A DNA stretch of 15,264 bases from Epilinea sp044228875 (GTDB lineage: Bacteria > Chloroflexota > Anaerolineae > Epilineales > Epilineaceae). Shown here one piece after another: positions 13,013 to 15,264 of this stretch. The notes under the pieces are model-generated. The model did no database searches and was not told the DNA's origin. It saw nothing but the letters and a program-made list of their open reading frames with translations. Where the stretch lies: contig JBGAUA010000078.1 of the NCBI GenBank assembly GCA_044228875.1, positions 1 through 15,264 of the forward strand, read 5' to 3'. Position 1 is the stretch's first letter. Every line of letters starts with the position of its first letter. The position numbers and the translations under genes are program-made.

Positions 13013-15264
13013 TCATCTCCCCGCCCAGAACACCTCCTTCGCGCAGGGCAGCGCCCCGGCGATGGCCCGGTAGATGGCCGCCAGCTCTGCCGCATCGGGG
13101 GCGACGAAGCAATGGTCGTCGCCCGACGCCAGGGCGCGCAGGGCCGCCAGGTCCACGTCCGCGCCCAGTCCCACGGTGTAGAGGGTGAGGCCCGCGGCCG
13201 TGGCCGCGTCCGCCGCCGCCTGGGCCGCGCCCGGATCCTCGTCCGTGCCCTGGCCGTCGGTCAACACCACCATGGCCCGCTGGCTGCCCGGCCGGGCGGC
13301 GGACAGCTGCTCGGCGGCGGCGGCGATGGCCGCCCCGATGCGCGTCCCCGTGCCTTGCGCCAGGTTGCCGGCGAGCGCGGCGTCCAAGGCTGCCCGATCG
13401 CCGGTCAAGGGCAGCAGCACCGTCACCGCGCTGTTGAAGGAGACCAGGGCCGCCCGGTCGCGGCCCAGGCTGAGCTGGTCCAGGAAGACCCGCGCGGCCG
13501 CCACCGCCGCGTCCAGCTTGCTGGCCGCGCCCGCGGTGGGCTGGCTCATGCTGCTGGAGCTGTCGATGACCAGCACCAGGTCGGCGAAGCGCAGGGTGGG
13601 GTCGCAGCGCTCGCGCAGCATCAGCGGCAGATAGATGGCCCGGGGCGCCGGCGTCGGGCTGGCCGTGGCCGACGGCCGCGGGGTGTCGCCGACCGCGGGC
13701 GTCGCGCTGGGCCGGGCCGTCGCCGATGGCTCCGGCGTGGCGCTAGGGTTCGGCGTCGGGGAGGCGGGGGCGCGCACCTTCACCCGCGGGATGGGGAAGA
13801 CGATGCGCCCGGCCTTGCCCGCCGCATCTACATAATCGCCGTAGGCCTCGACGTTCGTCGGCCAGTCGCCCGCCGCCTGCGGCTGGATGCGGTAGCGCAG
13901 GCCGATGCCGGTCAGGGGGATGTTGGTGAAGGTCCAGCCAAGGGTCTGCCCGCTTACCACCGCCGGCGGGGCCGCCGAGCCGGTGAGCAGCAACATGTTG
14001 TCAGGGAGCACATCGGTGATGGCCAGGCTCTGCAGCAGGAAGATGGGTCTGACGGCCTGCGACACCTGCTCGTAGATGCCCGCCAGCTGCCATTCCGCCC
14101 GGCCCTTGATGACATGGGCGACGTCGTTGCTGATGTCCCGCGCCCGCTTGTCGTCCGCCTTGCGGCCGATCTCCAGGGCAAAGATCTCCGCCCCGCGGCG
14201 TTTGGCGTTGCCGGCCTCCCAGACCGAGCGCTCCCAGCGGCCGTACTCCCCGGCCAGGAGGACGATGATGACCTTGCGCGCCTCCCGCCGGCCGCGCGGA
14301 CTCCACAGCTCCGCGGCGGCGGCTTCCAGGTTGTCCCGCAAGTAGCCGTCATTGAAGGCCTCCACGCTGAAGCCGGGTGTGCCATTGGGAATGGTCACCG
14401 GCTCCAGCTTGCGCAGGAGGCGCCGCAGGTACTGCTGGTCGCCGCTCAGGCGGCCGCCGAGGTCGTCCGGTTGGATGACCAAGCGGTCGGTGCTGGGGTC
14501 GGTATGCCCAAGGAAGTCCTCCATGCTGCGGCGCGCGGCCTTGAAGGTGCTGTCCTGGACGGCGGCGTCGATGATCAGGGCGATGTCGAGCAGGTCTCGC
14601 CCGGGCGCGCAGGCCCCGCGGGCGGTCAGCTGGATTTCCACCGACTGGCCCAACGCGATCTCTGCCGGCAGGGCCACCTTGTCCGGCAGCACCTGACAGC
14701 CCTCAACCACCTGGGGCGCCGTCGTCGGCGTGGCGGCAGCGTCCCAGGCATGGACGGTGACCACGTCGGCGGCCCCGTCGGCCACGTAGACCCTGCCGGC
14801 GGCATCGGCGGCGATGTCCACCGGGCGGCTCAGGCGGCCCAGGTTGAGGCGCGTGGCGTCCCAGGCGGCGGTGACGGTACCGGCCGGCGCGACGCCCCCG
14901 ACGCTCGCTTCCAGCCGCCGCGCCCAGCCGCTGCGGAAGAGCACGACCAGCCGGCCGTCGGGCAGCAGGTCAAAGCGGTCGGCGGCCTCCGGCAGGGGCA
15001 CCTCGACCTCCAGGCGGCCGAAGCGATCCCAGCCGCGTATCTGGGGCACGGCGGCGTCCAGGGCCCAGCGGCTGCCGTCGGGGCCAACCACCAGGTCGGT
15101 CCACGCGGCCTGCGCGGCGTCCCTGGCGCGCATCGCCTCCTGGCCCAGCAGCTCGCCGGCGGGGCCAAGGCGGTACAGGCGCTTGCCGGCGGCCTCCAGG
15201 GCCAGCAGCTCGCCGGCCGTGGCGTCCCAGGCCAGGGCCACCACGTCGGGATCCGCACCGGGGG
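13013..15264 (-). CDS. Surface protein with beta-propeller-like repeats and two vWA domains, 5' partial
   Basis: The minus-strand frame is open to the window edge; the GTG at 15244 continues a propeller-like strand (DPDVVALAWD), so the real start is outside. Reading from the edge: NHL/propeller-like repeats (to about 14760, with RPVDIAADAAGRVYVADG); a first vWA-like domain (about 14610-14030) whose metal site is degenerate (DAAVQ instead of DxSxS); a beta-sandwich segment (about 14030-13780); a Pro/Ser/Thr/Ala linker (13775-13640); IYLPLML; then a complete vWA domain (about 13590-13040) with MIDAS residues DSSSSM, TGTRIG and LTDGQG. Known: vWA domains with MIDAS bind ligands through a metal ion. 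Linker plus YLPLML tails are common in Chloroflexota secreted proteins. Inferred: an extracellular or cell-wall adhesion protein. Unrelated to the lasso operon, which it faces convergently. Confidence 0.85.
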   Translation of the reverse strand, partial: PGADPDVVALAWDATAGELLALEAAGKRLYRLGPAGELLGQEAMRARDAAQAAWTDLVVGPDGSRWALDAAVPQIRGWDRFGRLEVEVPLPEAADRFDLLPDGRLVVLFRSGWARRLEASVGGVAPAGTVTAAWDATRLNLGRLSRPVDIAADAAGRVYVADGAADVVTVHAWDAAATPTTAPQVVEGCQVLPDKVALPAEIALGQSVEIQLTARGACAPGRDLLDIALIIDAAVQDSTFKAARRSMEDFLGHTDPSTDRLVIQPDDLGGRLSGDQQYLRRLLRKLEPVTIPNGTPGFSVEAFNDGYLRDNLEAAAAELWSPRGRREARKVIIVLLAGEYGRWERSVWEAGNAKRRGAEIFALEIGRKADDKRARDISNDVAHVIKGRAEWQLAGIYEQVSQAVRPIFLLQSLAITDVLPDNMLLLTGSAAPPAVVSGQTLGWTFTNIPLTGIGLRYRIQPQAAGDWPTNVEAYGDYVDAAGKAGRIVFPIPRVKVRAPASPTPNPSATPEPSATARPSATPAVGDTPRPSATASPTPAPRAIYLPLMLRERCDPTLRFADLVLVIDSSSSMSQPTAGAASKLDAAVAAARVFLDQLSLGRDRAALVSFNSAVTVLLPLTGDRAALDAALAGNLAQGTGTRIGAAIAAAAEQLSAARPGSQRAMVVLTDGQGTDEDPGAAQAAADAATAAGLTLYTVGLGADVDLAALRALASGDDHCFVAPDAAELAAIYRAIAGALPCAKEVFWAGR
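13640..13775 (-). repeat. Pro/Ser/Thr/Ala-rich tandem linker in the vWA protein
   Basis: The encoded segment reads PTPNPSATPEPSATARPSAT and onward, an irregular tandem of PSATP/PSATA units. Such linkers are flexible, probably glycosylated spacers in cell-surface proteins. The repetition is at protein level; the DNA units vary in length, so it is not an exact tandem repeat. Confidence 0.7.

Noticed and set aside
13635..13835. Plus-strand Gly/Val/Ala repeat ORF (GVALGRAVADG-like)
   Set aside because: It is the antisense reading of the Pro/Ser/Thr/Ala linker of the vWA protein; the periodicity comes from that repeat.

Overview
The window is uniformly GC-rich. It looks like a chromosomal segment of a filamentous, secretome-rich bacterium, most likely Chloroflexota. 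The taxonomic clues are two large predicted surface proteins. One combines SdrD B-like repeats with a C25 (gingipain-like) peptidase. The other has a Pro/Thr/Ser linker followed by a YLPLML-type tail and a von Willebrand factor A (vWA) domain, a style common in Chloroflexota. The assignment is inferred from protein style, not from a marker gene.

Layout. (1) 1-7590, plus strand: the 3' part of a giant secreted protein whose 5' end lies outside the window. It has about twelve SdrD_B/Cna-B-like domains, one interrupted by three dockerin-like calcium loops, then a beta-rich bridge, an acidic linker, and a C-terminal C25 cysteine peptidase with an apparent His/Cys pair. (2) 7591-7761: a short intergenic region with a strong GC-rich stem-loop, a REP-like motif and a possible 28-codon leader ORF. 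(3) 7762-12952, plus strand: a compact six-gene lasso peptide operon in the order C - A - K - B1 - B2 - N. (4) 12953-13012: a convergent intergenic stretch with a candidate stem-loop. (5) 13013-15264, minus strand: a two-vWA-domain surface protein, 5' truncated by the window edge.

How the lasso operon should work. The precursor (stop at 9888) has a leader with the full YxxPxLxxxGxxxxxT recognition motif. Its predicted 28-residue core starts with Gly-Gly and has Asp at position 8. B1 (PqqD-like RRE) should bind the leader, B2 (transglutaminase-like Cys/His/Asp peptidase) should cut after Thr-Leu, and the asparagine-synthetase-like cyclase C should join Gly1 to the Asp8 side chain (8-residue ring, 20-residue tail). 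An HPr-kinase-like protein (K) and a PF14907-type nucleotidyltransferase-fold protein (N) are presumed tailoring enzymes, as in Bacillales lasso clusters of the paeninodin/pseudomycoidin type. The core ends in Pro and lacks the C-terminal Ser that characterised lasso kinases phosphorylate. No ABC exporter, isopeptidase or regulator is in the operon.

The lasso operon is the most interesting content: a probably undescribed lasso peptide with an unusually long, acidic, Met/Phe/Asn-rich tail and a kinase whose target is not obvious. RNA-level structure around the precursor stop codon and the kinase start codon also deserves a look.
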